Notes under the pieces: generated by a model | The model's database searches: none | What the model saw: only the letters and a program-made list of their open reading frames with translations | What the model was told of the DNA's origin: nothing | Shown here: piece after piece, positions 17,440 to 26,258 of the stretch | Layout: each line of letters opens with the position of its first letter | How positions within the stretch are numbered: the first letter of the stretch is position 1 | Assembly (NCBI GenBank): GCA_958439195.1 | Contig: OY288166.1 | Coordinates: 124,001 to 188,000, forward strand | Length of the DNA: 64,000 nt | From: an uncultured Paracoccaceae bacterium | GTDB taxonomy: Bacteria; Pseudomonadota; Alphaproteobacteria; Rhodobacterales; Rhodobacteraceae | Direction of reading: 5' to 3' | Made by a program: the position numbers and the translations under genes

Positions 17440-18401
17440 GCGCCCGTCACCCCAGTAGCCAAGGGCGGCTCAGATGCCGCCCTGCGTTCCAGTTCCCGGT
17501 GACGTTTTGACACCGGCCAGCCAGCCTCTGCAAGCGCCTTGCCCAATATTTCTGCAACTGCAACACTGCGGTGTTGCCCGCCGGTGCAGCCAAAACCGAT
17601 GGCCAGATGCGCCTTTCCTTCCTCCACCATAGCCGGAAGAAGAAAGGTCACCAGATCGCTCAACTTATCGTAGAATTCAGCAAAACGCGCATCACCGCGG
17701 ATATAATCCTCAACCGCCGCATCGCGCCCGTCCAGATCGCGCAGGCCCGCTTCCCAATAGGGATTCCGCAGGAAACGGCAGTCGAACACCATGTCCACGC
17801 CCCTTGGCATCCCGCGCTTGTAACTGAAACTCTGCAACGACACCGCCAGGCGTGCGCCCACCCGTGGATCGAACCATTGCGCCAGTTCCGCCTTCAGGTC
17901 ATGCGGGCTCATCTCTGTCGTGTCGATCAGGTGATCCGCCCGCGCCCGGATCGGGGCCAGAAGGTCAATCTCGCGCGCTACGCCCTCGGCGGGCGTCTCG
18001 GCAGGGGCCAGCGGATGCCGCCGCCGCGTCTGGCTGTAGCGCTGGATCAGAACCGCCGCCGCGCAATCCACATAAACCACTTCCAGCGCCACCCGCGGGT
18101 CCCGCGTCAGCGCATCAATCAACTCGATCAGCGCCGCCACGTTGAAATCCCGGTTCCGCACATCCAGGCCCAACGCGATGGGCCGCCCCAAAGGCGCGCC
18201 CTCGATCAAACGTGGCACAAGGCTCAGGGGCAGGTTGTCGATGACCTCAAAACCAAGATCTTCAAACGCATCAATCGCCGTTGACCGCCCCGCCCCCGAA
18301 GGCCCGGTCACCAGCACCAGACGGTGCTCCTGTTGCGGTATCGCGTCCTGCATCGCAGATACTTTCGTCAAACCGGGCGTCAAACCGGGCGCTTCCGTCA
18401 T
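17436..18401 (-). CDS. rapZ: RNase adapter/nucleotide-binding protein RapZ
   Basis: The 321-residue protein has the P-loop GPSGAGRS (residues 33-40). The usual Lys of Walker A is Arg39, a form I recall from related Rhodobacterales. It also has FEVIDNLPLSLVPRLIE, GLDVRNRDF and the C-terminal GCTGGQHRSVAVAE motif. In E. coli RapZ controls glmS through sRNAs and RNase E; in alphaproteobacteria its link with the PTS is conserved but the target is less clear. Coupled by 4-base overlaps with hprK upstream and the EIIA gene downstream. Confidence 0.94.
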   Translation of the reverse strand: MTEAPGLTPGLTKVSAMQDAIPQQEHRLVLVTGPSGAGRSTAIDAFEDLGFEVIDNLPLSLVPRLIEGAPLGRPIALGLDVRNRDFNVAALIELIDALTRDPRVALEVVYVDCAAAVLIQRYSQTRRRHPLAPAETPAEGVAREIDLLAPIRARADHLIDTTEMSPHDLKAELAQWFDPRVGARLAVSLQSFSYKRGMPRGVDMVFDCRFLRNPYWEAGLRDLDGRDAAVEDYIRGDARFAEFYDKLSDLVTFLLPAMVEEGKAHLAIGFGCTGGQHRSVAVAEILGKALAEAGWPVSKRHRELERRAASEPPLATGVTGA

Positions 18402-18820
18402 TCCCGTCGCCCTGCCCTGACATAGAGCATCAGCGAAGCCGGGAAATGGGGCGCATTCTGCCCAAGCACAAGGTCTACTGTACGTCCGAGGTAGGAAACC
18501 CTACGTCGCAAAGGCAAACGCATCGTCTCTGCTTCCCCCAGATCGACCACCAGCGCCACCTTGGCCCCTTCATCCGGCTCGGCATTCAATATGCCCACGC
18601 CCCGCGCCTCGATCATTCCCCGGATTGTCGGCGGGCACGCGGCCCAAAGCGCCCCATCCCGCAGCGAAAGCGCCACTTGATCATCTGCCACCAGCCGCGC
18701 GCCCAAAGCCATCAACTGCAAGCCCAGCGCCGATTTGCCCGCCCCGGATGGCCCCGTGATCAGAATGCCCCGCCCCTCTACCGCCACGCAGGTCGCATGC
18801 AGCAGATGGTCGCCACTCAC
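18398..18820 (-). CDS. hprK: HPr kinase/phosphorylase, short C-terminal-domain form
   Basis: The protein has only 140 residues, corresponding to the catalytic domain of Gram-positive HprK (about 310 residues) without its N-terminal half. It has Walker A GPSGAGKS (residues 23-30) and LVADDQVAL. The short form is standard for alphaproteobacteria. It phosphorylates and dephosphorylates HPr on Ser. The gene overlaps chvG and rapZ by 4 bases each. Confidence 0.94.
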   Translation of the reverse strand: MSGDHLLHATCVAVEGRGILITGPSGAGKSALGLQLMALGARLVADDQVALSLRDGALWAACPPTIRGMIEARGVGILNAEPDEGAKVALVVDLGEAETMRLPLRRRVSYLGRTVDLVLGQNAPHFPASLMLYVRAGRRE

Positions 18821-20508
18821 ACCGGCAGACCCACCACAAACCGCGCGCCCAGCGGATCAGAGGTTACATCCGCATGCGTCGGCCGGATATTTTCGGCCCA
18901 GATCACACCGCCATGCGCCTCGACGATCTGTTTGGAAATCGCCAGCCCCAGCCCCGAATGTTCGCCAAACTGCCCCTGCGGACGTTCGGAATAGAACCGC
19001 TTGAACACCTTGGTCAGCGCCTGTTCGGGAATCCCCGGCCCGGTATCCTCGACCACGATCAACACCCGGTTCTCGCGCCGCCGCGCCCAGACGCGCACGG
19101 CATCGCCATCTTCGCAAAAGCTGATTGCATTGGTGATCAGGTTCACGAACACCTGCGCCAGCCGCGCCTCCAACCCCCGGATCATGATCGGGTCGCTGGG
19201 GAAATCGGTGATGAACTCGACACCCTTCTCATTCGCCTGCTGGCCCAGATATTCCGCAATATTGGTCAGGGTGCGGACAAGGTTGAACTCCTCCTCCTCC
19301 TCCTTGACCAATTCGCTATCCAACCGCGAGGCGTTGGAAATATCGCTGACCAGCCGGTCCAGACGCCGCACATCATGCTCGATCACGTCCAGAAGTTTGT
19401 TCTTCTGGTCCTCGCGCTTTGCCAGCCGCATCGTGCCAACCGCCGACCGCAGGCTTGCCAACGGGTTCTTGATCTCATGCGCCACGTCCGCCGCGAACTG
19501 CTCATTCGCGTCGATCCGGTCATACAGCGCCGCCACCATGCCCCGCATGGCCACCGACAGCCGCCCGATCTCATCCGGGCGCGCCGCCAGATCGGGTATC
19601 CGCACCCGCCCCGGCGCCATCTTGCGCGCATCCCGGTCACGGCCCAACTCGGCCGCCGCCGCAAGGTCCGACAACGGGTTGGCAATCGTCGACGCCAGCA
19701 AAAGGCTCAGCCCGAAGGACATCATCAGCGATGCGATGAAAATCAAAAGAACCTGTTCACGCTCGCCGCGCACCAAAACGTCAATCCCGCCCTGATCTCC
19801 CGTCAGCGCAACCACGGCCAGCACCTGCCCGCCCACCATCACCGGCTCGGCCACCGCAAAGACCCGCCCGCCATCCGGCGCGCGCCCGTCGATCCGAACA
19901 CCTTCACCCTTCAGCGCCGCAGGCAGCAACGTCTGCACCAGCGACAGGCCGTCGGTCCCCGCGGCCTCCGGCTCGCCCCCGGACAACATCCCCCGGACGC
20001 CATTCCATGCCCCCGTCAGCGTATCCACAATCGGTGTCGGACGTGCTGCAATCACCTCGGGCGCGGCGCCCATGCGCCGGGCCACCACTGACCCGTCCGC
20101 CGCCACGGCAAAGGCTTCCACCCCCGGCGGCACCTGAACCGTCTCAAGCACTCGCGCCAGTCGCGCCGCATCCATCGGCCCCGGAACCTCGGACGCCACC
20201 GCCTCGAACACATCCGACACCAGTGCCGCCTCATTCACCAGCGCCTCGCTGCGCAGCGAAACCAGCGTATCGCGGAACGGGTTCAGAAACAGCACGCCCC
20301 CCGCCAGCACCAAAAGCGCCAGCAGGTTGAACAGGATGATTTTCCGCGCCAACGGCGACCGGTTCAACGACACCAGCCCCCGCCTGTCCCGGCTTGCGCG
20401 CAAGGCAGGGTCAACCAGCGCCTCTCCCGAGGTCCAGTCTTCCCCCAGAACAACCTCCCCGCTGCGGGCGGGGCGGCCTTCTTTTCCAATGCGCGGCGCT
20501 GCGGTCAT
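18817..20508 (-). CDS. chvG: Sensor histidine kinase ChvG (ExoS/BvrS family)
   Basis: A 563-residue kinase: first span at about residues 56-75, a periplasmic sensor to about 250, a second span at about 253-274, HAMP to about 333, HisKA with His344 in DVAHEIKNPL, and HATPase with N456, DTGPGIP (488-494) and HSGLGLA (517-523). ChvG senses acidic pH or envelope stress, with ChvI as its regulator. An acidic run VKEEEEEF is near residue 405. It starts directly after the chvI stop and heads the regulatory chain into hprK. Confidence 0.95.
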   Translation of the reverse strand: MTAAPRIGKEGRPARSGEVVLGEDWTSGEALVDPALRASRDRRGLVSLNRSPLARKIILFNLLALLVLAGGVLFLNPFRDTLVSLRSEALVNEAALVSDVFEAVASEVPGPMDAARLARVLETVQVPPGVEAFAVAADGSVVARRMGAAPEVIAARPTPIVDTLTGAWNGVRGMLSGGEPEAAGTDGLSLVQTLLPAALKGEGVRIDGRAPDGGRVFAVAEPVMVGGQVLAVVALTGDQGGIDVLVRGEREQVLLIFIASLMMSFGLSLLLASTIANPLSDLAAAAELGRDRDARKMAPGRVRIPDLAARPDEIGRLSVAMRGMVAALYDRIDANEQFAADVAHEIKNPLASLRSAVGTMRLAKREDQKNKLLDVIEHDVRRLDRLVSDISNASRLDSELVKEEEEEFNLVRTLTNIAEYLGQQANEKGVEFITDFPSDPIMIRGLEARLAQVFVNLITNAISFCEDGDAVRVWARRRENRVLIVVEDTGPGIPEQALTKVFKRFYSERPQGQFGEHSGLGLAISKQIVEAHGGVIWAENIRPTHADVTSDPLGARFVVGLPV

Positions 20509-21210
20509 TTATTCTTCGTTGTAACGATAGCCGATGCCGTAAAGCGTCTCGATGGCCGAAAAGTTGTCATCCACCGCGCGCATCTTCTTGCGCAGCCGCT
20601 TGATATGGCTGTCGATGGTCCGGTCATCCACATAAACCTGATCATCATAGGCCACATCCATCAGCTGGTCACGGCTCTTAACAAAGCCGGGCCGCTGGGC
20701 CAGGGCTTGCAACAGCATGAACTCCGTCACGGTCAGCGCAACGTCATTGCCCTTCCACGTCACCGAATGGCGCAGCGGGTCCATCCGCAGGTTGCCCCGC
20801 TCCATGATCTTGGTTTCTTCCGTCACCGCAACCTCGCCACTGGCGATGGCATCCTGACGGCGCAGCAGCGCCCGGATACGCTCCACCAGAAGTCGCTGCG
20901 AAAACGGCTTCTTCACATAGTCATCGGCGCCCATCCGCAGGCCCAGAACCTCGTCGATCTCGTCATCCTTGGATGTCAAAAAGATCACTGGCATACTGGT
21001 TTTCTGCCGCAGCCGCTGCAACAGGTCCATCCCGTCCATCCGCGGCATCTTGATATCCAGCACCGCCATGTCCGGCAGGCGACGGTTGAACGCATCCAGC
21101 GCCGACTGCCCGTCATTATACGTCTCGACCTCGAAGCCTTCGGCCTCAAGGGTCATTGCGACGGATGTCAGGATATTCCTGTCATCATCGACAAGTGCGA
21201 TCCTTGCCAT
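20509..21210 (-). CDS. chvI: Response regulator ChvI (OmpR family)
   Basis: From the ATG at 21210 (AGGGAAAT ribosome site) the product has 233 residues. The receiver domain has acidic residues in ALVDDDRN, phosphoacceptor Asp52 in AVLDIKMPRMDG, and the switch residues in FLTSKDD and VKKPFS. The C-terminal winged helix covers about residues 130-230 (VDDRTIDSHIKRLRKKMRAVD). ChvI controls envelope, exopolysaccharide and acid-response genes. A longer start at 21240 lacks support. It is divergent from pckA, an arrangement conserved in alphaproteobacteria. Confidence 0.96.
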   Translation of the reverse strand: MARIALVDDDRNILTSVAMTLEAEGFEVETYNDGQSALDAFNRRLPDMAVLDIKMPRMDGMDLLQRLRQKTSMPVIFLTSKDDEIDEVLGLRMGADDYVKKPFSQRLLVERIRALLRRQDAIASGEVAVTEETKIMERGNLRMDPLRHSVTWKGNDVALTVTEFMLLQALAQRPGFVKSRDQLMDVAYDDQVYVDDRTIDSHIKRLRKKMRAVDDNFSAIETLYGIGYRYNEE

Positions 21211-21589
21211 GTTGATTTCCCTACTCTGCCCGTGTGTCATTGATTTTTTCTTTTGTGGGGCATGATCATTTTTCCATCGCAGGGAATCAACCGATATGTG
21301 CGAATCACGTCATCTGTTGGGCGCAACCGTCGCGGAAAACCCACAGAAATGGCTAAATTGCCGCACATTCCCGTCCTGCGGGCAGGATTGTATCCACTGG
21401 TTGCGCTAAACCCGGAATGGTTGCGCTAACTGTGCGAAAGCGTCCTGTTCCATGCGGCAAACGACGTGTTATAGCAATTTTATGTCGCGTCCGATTTGGC
21501 CCGGACGTTGGCATACCGCCCCGTGGCCCGGGCGGTGCATATCTGGGATGGAAATGGTCGGTGCGATCCCGACCGCAGGAGCTTGCAGC
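21211..21589. promoter_or_regulatory. chvI-pckA divergent control region with tandem 12-bp repeats
   Basis: The 379-base gap holds two exact copies of TGGTTGCGCTAA at 21398-21409 and 21418-21429, spaced 20 bases start to start (two helical turns). Two copies of TGTGCGAA lie at 21297-21304 and 21431-21438. A related inverted half-site, GGGCGCAACCG, lies near 21319. AT-rich GTTATAGC near 21468 could be a -10 for pckA. Tandem sites one helical face apart suggest binding of a regulator as a dimer. ChvI or a carbon regulator are candidates. Confidence 0.55.
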
Positions 21590-23188
21590 ATGACGAATGG
21601 ACGCGTGAACCCGGCGCAGGAATTGGCACATCAAGGCATCACCGGCCTGGGGAACGTCTCTTACAACGACCTCGAACCGGCCTTGGTGGAATACGCCATC
21701 CAGCGCGGCGAAGGCCGTCTTGGCAAAGGCGGTGCCTTCCTCTGCTCGACCGGGCAATTCACCGGCCGCTCCCCCAAGGACAAGTTCGTCGTCCGCAGCA
21801 CATCGGTCGAAAACACGATCTGGTGGGAAAACAACGCCCCGATGGCGCCCGAAGCCTTTGATCGGCTGCATGCCGATATGCTGGCCCATATGCAGGGCCG
21901 CGATTATTTCGTGCAGGATCTCTATGCCGGGGCCGATCCCGTCCACCGCCTTGACGTGCGCGTCGTCACCGAACTGGCGTGGCACGGCCTGTTCATCCGC
22001 CACCTCCTCCGCCGCCCATCGCGCGAAGAACTGGACAGTTTCGTCCCCGAATGGACGATCATCAACTGCCCCAGCTTCAAGGCCGATCCGGCCCGGCACG
22101 GCTGCCGCACGGAAACCGTGATCACGCTGAACTTCGACAAGAAACTGATCCTGATCGCCAACACCGCCTATGCGGGCGAAAACAAGAAATCCGTTTTCAC
22201 CCTGCTGAACTACCTGCTGCCGGAAAAGGGCGTCATGCCCATGCATTGCTCGGCCAACCACGCCATTGGCAACCCGGTCGACTCGGCGGTGTTCTTCGGC
22301 CTCTCCGGCACCGGCAAGACCACGCTTTCCGCCGCACCCGACCGCACCCTGATCGGCGATGACGAACACGGCTGGTCCGATCGTGGCACCTTTAATTTCG
22401 AAGGCGGCTGCTACGCAAAGACCATCAACCTCGACCCGCAGGCCGAACCTGACATCTATGCCACCACCCACCGCTTTGCGACCGTGGTGGAAAACATGGT
22501 CTACGATCCCGAAACGCTGGAACTCGATTTCGACGATGACAGCCTGACCGCCAACACCCGCTGCGCCTATCCGCTGGACTACATCCCCAACGCATCGGCC
22601 ACCGGTCTTGGCGGGCACCCCAAGAACATCATCATGCTCACCTGCGATGCCTTTGGCGTGCTGCCGCCCATCGCGCGGCTGACCCCCGCGCAGGCGATGT
22701 ATCACTTCCTGTCGGGCTTCACATCCAAGGTGGCCGGCACCGAACGGGGCGTCACCGAACCGACGCCCACCTTCTCTACCTGCTTTGGCGCGCCCTTCAT
22801 GCCCCGCCGCCCCGAGGTTTATGGCAAACTGCTGCAAGCCAAGATCGCCAAGCACGGCGCAACCTGCTGGCTGGTGAACACCGGCTGGACCGGCGGTGCC
22901 TATGGCACAGGCCGCCGCATGCCGATCAAGGCCACCCGCGCCCTTCTGTCGGCCGCGCTTGACGGCTCACTTGCGGCTGTCGACTTCCGCCGCGATGCCA
23001 ATTTTGGCTTCGATGTTCCGGTCGCCGTGCCGGGGGTGGATGCCACGCTCTTGAACCCGCGCGCCACCTGGGCCGACCCCGCCGCCTATGATGCACAGGC
23101 CGCCAAACTGGTCGACATGTTCTCCAAGAACTTCGCGCAATACGTGCCCTTCATCGACGATGACGTGAAAGCCGCCGCCATCGGCTGA
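21590..23188 (+). CDS. pckA: Phosphoenolpyruvate carboxykinase (ATP)
   Basis: With the start at 21590 (GCAGGAGCTTGCAGC before the ATG) the product has 532 residues. The kinase-type P-loop GLSGTGKT is at 237-244, followed by the metal site around GDDEHGWS, with STGQFTGRSPKDKF near residue 53 and RADANFG-like DANFGFDVPVA near the end. It converts oxaloacetate and ATP to phosphoenolpyruvate and CO2, the entry step of gluconeogenesis. It is the expected neighbour of chvI/chvG. Confidence 0.98.
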   Translation: MTNGRVNPAQELAHQGITGLGNVSYNDLEPALVEYAIQRGEGRLGKGGAFLCSTGQFTGRSPKDKFVVRSTSVENTIWWENNAPMAPEAFDRLHADMLAHMQGRDYFVQDLYAGADPVHRLDVRVVTELAWHGLFIRHLLRRPSREELDSFVPEWTIINCPSFKADPARHGCRTETVITLNFDKKLILIANTAYAGENKKSVFTLLNYLLPEKGVMPMHCSANHAIGNPVDSAVFFGLSGTGKTTLSAAPDRTLIGDDEHGWSDRGTFNFEGGCYAKTINLDPQAEPDIYATTHRFATVVENMVYDPETLELDFDDDSLTANTRCAYPLDYIPNASATGLGGHPKNIIMLTCDAFGVLPPIARLTPAQAMYHFLSGFTSKVAGTERGVTEPTPTFSTCFGAPFMPRRPEVYGKLLQAKIAKHGATCWLVNTGWTGGAYGTGRRMPIKATRALLSAALDGSLAAVDFRRDANFGFDVPVAVPGVDATLLNPRATWADPAAYDAQAAKLVDMFSKNFAQYVPFIDDDVKAAAIG

Positions 23189-23196
23189 TCTCACCC

Positions 23197-23227
23197 GGCC
23201 GGGAGATTTCTGCGAAATTTCCCGGCC
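23197..23227 (+). terminator. Hairpin after pckA
   Basis: Two 14-base arms (23197-23210 and 23214-23227) pair with a single G-T wobble around a TGC loop. The core ATTTCTGCGAAAT resembles other hairpins in this window. It begins 8 bases after the pckA stop. Confidence 0.7.
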
Positions 23228-23247
23228 ACCATCCCTGTGCGAAGCAC

Positions 23248-23280
23248 GAGGATAAGAATTTTGGCAGAAAATTCGTCCTC
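23248..23280 (-). terminator. Hairpin at the end of the TauE/SafE gene
   Basis: GAATTTT pairs with AAAATTC around GGCAG, extended by GAGGA with TCCTC across a small internal loop. It abuts the stop of the minus-strand permease gene, so it can act as its terminator. Confidence 0.6.
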
Positions 23281-24047
23281 TACATCACCGCCTGCCGCAC
23301 CAGATTCAGCCCCGTCAGCACCAGCAACGCCTGCGTCCAGCGCCGGAACCGCGCCTGATCCAGCCGATCCTGCAACCGGTATCCCGCAAACATCCCCAGC
23401 ATCGCCGGCACCACCAGCGCCGCTGAAAACCCAAGGCTCGCCGTATCCGCCACCCCGGTGCGCAAGTGCGCCACCAACAGCGCCGCCGCCCCGATCAGGA
23501 ACACCACCCCCTGCACGCGCACCGTTTCTTGCTTCTCCGCCCCTGTGGACAGCAGATACACCAGCAACGGCGGCCCCCAGATGCCGGAAATCCCGCCGAA
23601 CAGGCCACCCAGCACCCCCAGCCCCCATTCCGCCCGCGCCCGGTGCCGAATGGGCAGCGCCAGTGGCACCCCGGCAAGCTGCAATGCCGCAAAGGCCGTC
23701 ACAGGCACCCCCAGCACCAGCAGATAGGCCGTGCGCGGCATCACCGTCAGCAGCGGCGCGGACAGCACGATGAACACCACTGTCCCGATCAGAAACCGCC
23801 GATAGGCAAAGGCCGATGCCCGCGCCGCCGCCATCCCCTGTCGCGTGGCCTGGCTCATATTGGTGATCAACGTCGGCAGGATCAGCCCCGCCACCGCCAA
23901 TTCCGGCGGCAAGAACCCGTTGAAGGCGGAAATCATGATCAGCGGCATGGCAAAGCCCACCGCCCCCTTCACGAACCCCGCGAACAGCGTCACCGCCATC
24001 GCCGCCCAAAAGGCCGCAGGCTCCAACCCGGCCATCGCCCAATCCAT
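23280..24047 (-). CDS. Sulfite exporter TauE/SafE family permease
   Basis: The 255-residue protein starts at the ATG at 24047, after a GGCAGGA ribosome site, and has about eight spans. Conserved TauE/SafE features include FVKGAVGFAMPL near residue 25 and the repeat-like GGLFGGISGIWGPPLLVYLL in the second half. The family moves organic or inorganic anions such as sulfite, sulfoacetate or other carboxylates across the inner membrane. The substrate is not known here. The gene is divergent from mcd. Confidence 0.88.
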   Translation of the reverse strand: MDWAMAGLEPAAFWAAMAVTLFAGFVKGAVGFAMPLIMISAFNGFLPPELAVAGLILPTLITNMSQATRQGMAAARASAFAYRRFLIGTVVFIVLSAPLLTVMPRTAYLLVLGVPVTAFAALQLAGVPLALPIRHRARAEWGLGVLGGLFGGISGIWGPPLLVYLLSTGAEKQETVRVQGVVFLIGAAALLVAHLRTGVADTASLGFSAALVVPAMLGMFAGYRLQDRLDQARFRRWTQALLVLTGLNLVRQAVM

Positions 24048-24444
24048 TCCTGCCCCCTGCTCCGCTTTGGCGCGACCATGCCGCCCCCTGCGGACAAAGC
24101 CAAGGGGCGGCAAAGCGAACCCCCGACTCACCAAGCCAAGCCCCGATGCAGAACGTGGTTAACCGTCCCCGACCGTGCGCTGCGTGCATACCGTTTGCTG
24201 CACTGCACGGCTGCACCGCGTGTTGCACCGCAAATCCACCCCAAACCGAACAATTACCTCAACGTCCGCAACGACTTACCCCCGAAACCACCCGACACTC
24301 CACCACCAAGGCCCGTTCCAATCGAAAATTCCGCTGCGACATTTTCCTTCACTTGATCTTTTTGCAGCGAAATTAAGTTGCTCAACCGATCCGAAGGCAC
24401 TACCTATCTCGCAACCGCAGCATAGCCCGTTCAAGGTGATCCCG
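24048..24444. promoter_or_regulatory. Divergent control region of tauE-like gene and mcd
   Basis: No gene is supported in these 397 bases. Four copies of TGCACNGC occur at 24199-24206, 24204-24211, 24212-24219 and 24224-24231, framed by TTTGC (24194-24198) and GCAAA (24230-24234). An AT-rich stretch at 24340-24385 contains TTTTTGCAGCGAAATTAAG and is the likely mcd promoter. TTTGC/GCAAA elements recall RamB/ScfR-type acetate regulators, which is inference. Confidence 0.5.
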
Positions 24445-26112
24445 ATGCCCCACGATGGCCAATCCGTGACGCAGTCGCCCCTCCTCGCCGATCTCCTCCG
24501 CCTCACGGCCGAGGCGTTGCCAGAGGTGGAATCCACCTTCATCGCCGCCCGCGAAAACCTACGCGCCTTGGTCACCGTATCGGGCAAGGTTTCGGCCCCC
24601 GCGCTGGAAGAACACCAATACGCCGCCCACGCGCTGGCCTGGCTGGCCACCTACACCGAAAGCCTGCGCCAGATGCAGGCTTGGGCGCTCCGCCTTGATG
24701 CCGCAGGCACCTTCTCGGAAATGGAGGCGCTGCTGCTGCAAATCGCCTATGGCGAATACCTCCAGCAGATCCAAGGCGGCATCCCCATGAGCCAGGGAGA
24801 GGTCGCGCGCTTGCAGGACCTCGGCCTCACCCCGGCCAAACCCGGCGCGGCGGCGGCTGCCCTCATGGCCCAGGGCAACACCGTCCCCGCCCGCACCCGC
24901 CTTGTGGAACTGATGCGCGACAATCACGGCCGCGCCACCTTTGGCACCACCGGCCTTGATGAAGAACTGGAAATGATCCGCGATCAGTTCCGCCGCTTCT
25001 CAGATGACAAGGTCATTCCCCATGCCCAGGAATGGCACCTCCGGGACGAACTCATCCCGATGGAAATCATTGATTCTCTTGCCGAAATGGGCGTTTTCGG
25101 CCTGACCATCCCCGAAGAATTCGGCGGCTTTGGCCTGTCCAAGGCCAGCATGGTCGTGGTGTCCGAAGAACTGTCACGCGGCTATATCGGCGTCGGCTCG
25201 CTTGGCACCCGCTCCGAAATCGCCGCCGAACTCATCCTCTGTGGCGGCACCCCGGAACAAAAGGCCAAATGGCTGCCGAAACTCGCCTCGGGTGAAATCC
25301 TCCCCACCGCCGTCTTTACCGAACCCAATACCGGGTCCGACCTTGGCGCCCTGCGCACCAAGGGCCGCAAGGATGGCGATGACTGGGTCATCAACGGCAA
25401 CAAGACCTGGATCACCCATGCCGCCCGCACCCATGTGATGACGGTGCTGGCCCGCACCATTGACGCCACCACCGATTATCGCGGCCTGTCGATGTTCCTG
25501 GCAGAAAAGACCCCCGGCACCGACGAAAAACCCTTTGTCGATCAAGGCCTTTCGGGAGGCGAGATCGAGGTGCTGGGTTATCGCGGCATGAAGGAATACA
25601 CCGTCAACTTTGACGATTTCAAAGTGAAAGGTGAAAACCTGCTGGGTGGCGTCGAAGGCCAGGGCTTCAAGCAGTTGATGCAAACCTTCGAATCCGCCCG
25701 CATCCAGACCGCCGCCCGTGCCGTGGGCGTGGCGCAATCGGCGCTGGAGGTCGGCATGAAATATGCCGAAGACCGCAAGCAATTCGGCAAATCCCTGATT
25801 GAATTCCCCCGCGTGTCCGGCAAGCTGGCCATGATGGCGGTCGAAATCATGATCGCCCGCCAGCTCACCTATTTCTCCGCCTGGCAAAAGGATCACGACA
25901 AGCGCTGCGATCTTGAGGCGGGCATGGCCAAACTCCTCGGTGCCCGCGTGGCATGGGCCTCGGCTGACAACGCCCTGCAAATCCACGGCGGCAACGGCTT
26001 TGCACTGGAATACACAATCAGCCGCATCCTCTGCGACGCACGCATCCTGAACATCTTCGAAGGCGCCGCCGAAATTCAGGCCCAGGTCATCGCCCGCCGC
26101 CTTCTGGATTGA
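24445..26112 (+). CDS. mcd: (2S)-methylsuccinyl-CoA dehydrogenase
   Basis: The 555-residue protein (ATG at 24445, AAGGTGAT ribosome site) is an acyl-CoA dehydrogenase with an extra helical N-terminal domain of about 155 residues. That extension separates Mcd from the usual 380-residue enzymes. The core has FGLTIPEEFGGFGLS, TEPNTGSDLGALRTKG, DRKQFGKSL, LQIHGGNGFALEYTISRILCD and FEGAAEIQAQVIARR. Mcd oxidises methylsuccinyl-CoA to mesaconyl-CoA in the ethylmalonyl-CoA pathway for acetate assimilation and passes electrons to ETF, whose genes are at 11.7-13.4 kb. Other pathway genes are not in the window. Another long acyl-CoA dehydrogenase is a less likely alternative. Confidence 0.9.
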   Translation: MPHDGQSVTQSPLLADLLRLTAEALPEVESTFIAARENLRALVTVSGKVSAPALEEHQYAAHALAWLATYTESLRQMQAWALRLDAAGTFSEMEALLLQIAYGEYLQQIQGGIPMSQGEVARLQDLGLTPAKPGAAAAALMAQGNTVPARTRLVELMRDNHGRATFGTTGLDEELEMIRDQFRRFSDDKVIPHAQEWHLRDELIPMEIIDSLAEMGVFGLTIPEEFGGFGLSKASMVVVSEELSRGYIGVGSLGTRSEIAAELILCGGTPEQKAKWLPKLASGEILPTAVFTEPNTGSDLGALRTKGRKDGDDWVINGNKTWITHAARTHVMTVLARTIDATTDYRGLSMFLAEKTPGTDEKPFVDQGLSGGEIEVLGYRGMKEYTVNFDDFKVKGENLLGGVEGQGFKQLMQTFESARIQTAARAVGVAQSALEVGMKYAEDRKQFGKSLIEFPRVSGKLAMMAVEIMIARQLTYFSAWQKDHDKRCDLEAGMAKLLGARVAWASADNALQIHGGNGFALEYTISRILCDARILNIFEGAAEIQAQVIARRLLD

Positions 26113-26141
26113 TCAACACATCCCCGTCAGGGTGAAACAGC

Positions 26142-26175
26142 AAAGGCGCGGTCCGTGGCAACGGCCCGCGCCTTT
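26142..26175 (+). terminator. Terminator after mcd
   Basis: AAAGGCGCGG pairs with CCGCGCCTTT, and an inner CCGT/ACGG stem closes a GGCA loop. A TTTT run follows. It begins 29 bases after the mcd stop. Confidence 0.85.
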
Positions 26176-26197
26176 TGCATTTTCAGCCGAAACACGG

Positions 26198-26212
26198 TTA
26201 ACAAACCCTTAA
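26198..26212. promoter_or_regulatory. CtrA-like box TTAA-N7-TTAA
   Basis: The full match TTAACAAACCCTTAA fits the alphaproteobacterial CtrA consensus. It lies between the convergent ends of mcd and the MFS gene, where no promoter is expected, so it may be chance. Confidence 0.3.
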
Positions 26213-26258
26213 CCCACGATACCAACACGGCATTTTCTGCCGCAGAATCCGCGCCCCG

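Noticed and set aside
21353..22855. Long open frame (500 codons) antisense to pckA
   Set aside because: It is a shadow of the GC-biased pckA codons, with no domain or ribosome site of its own.
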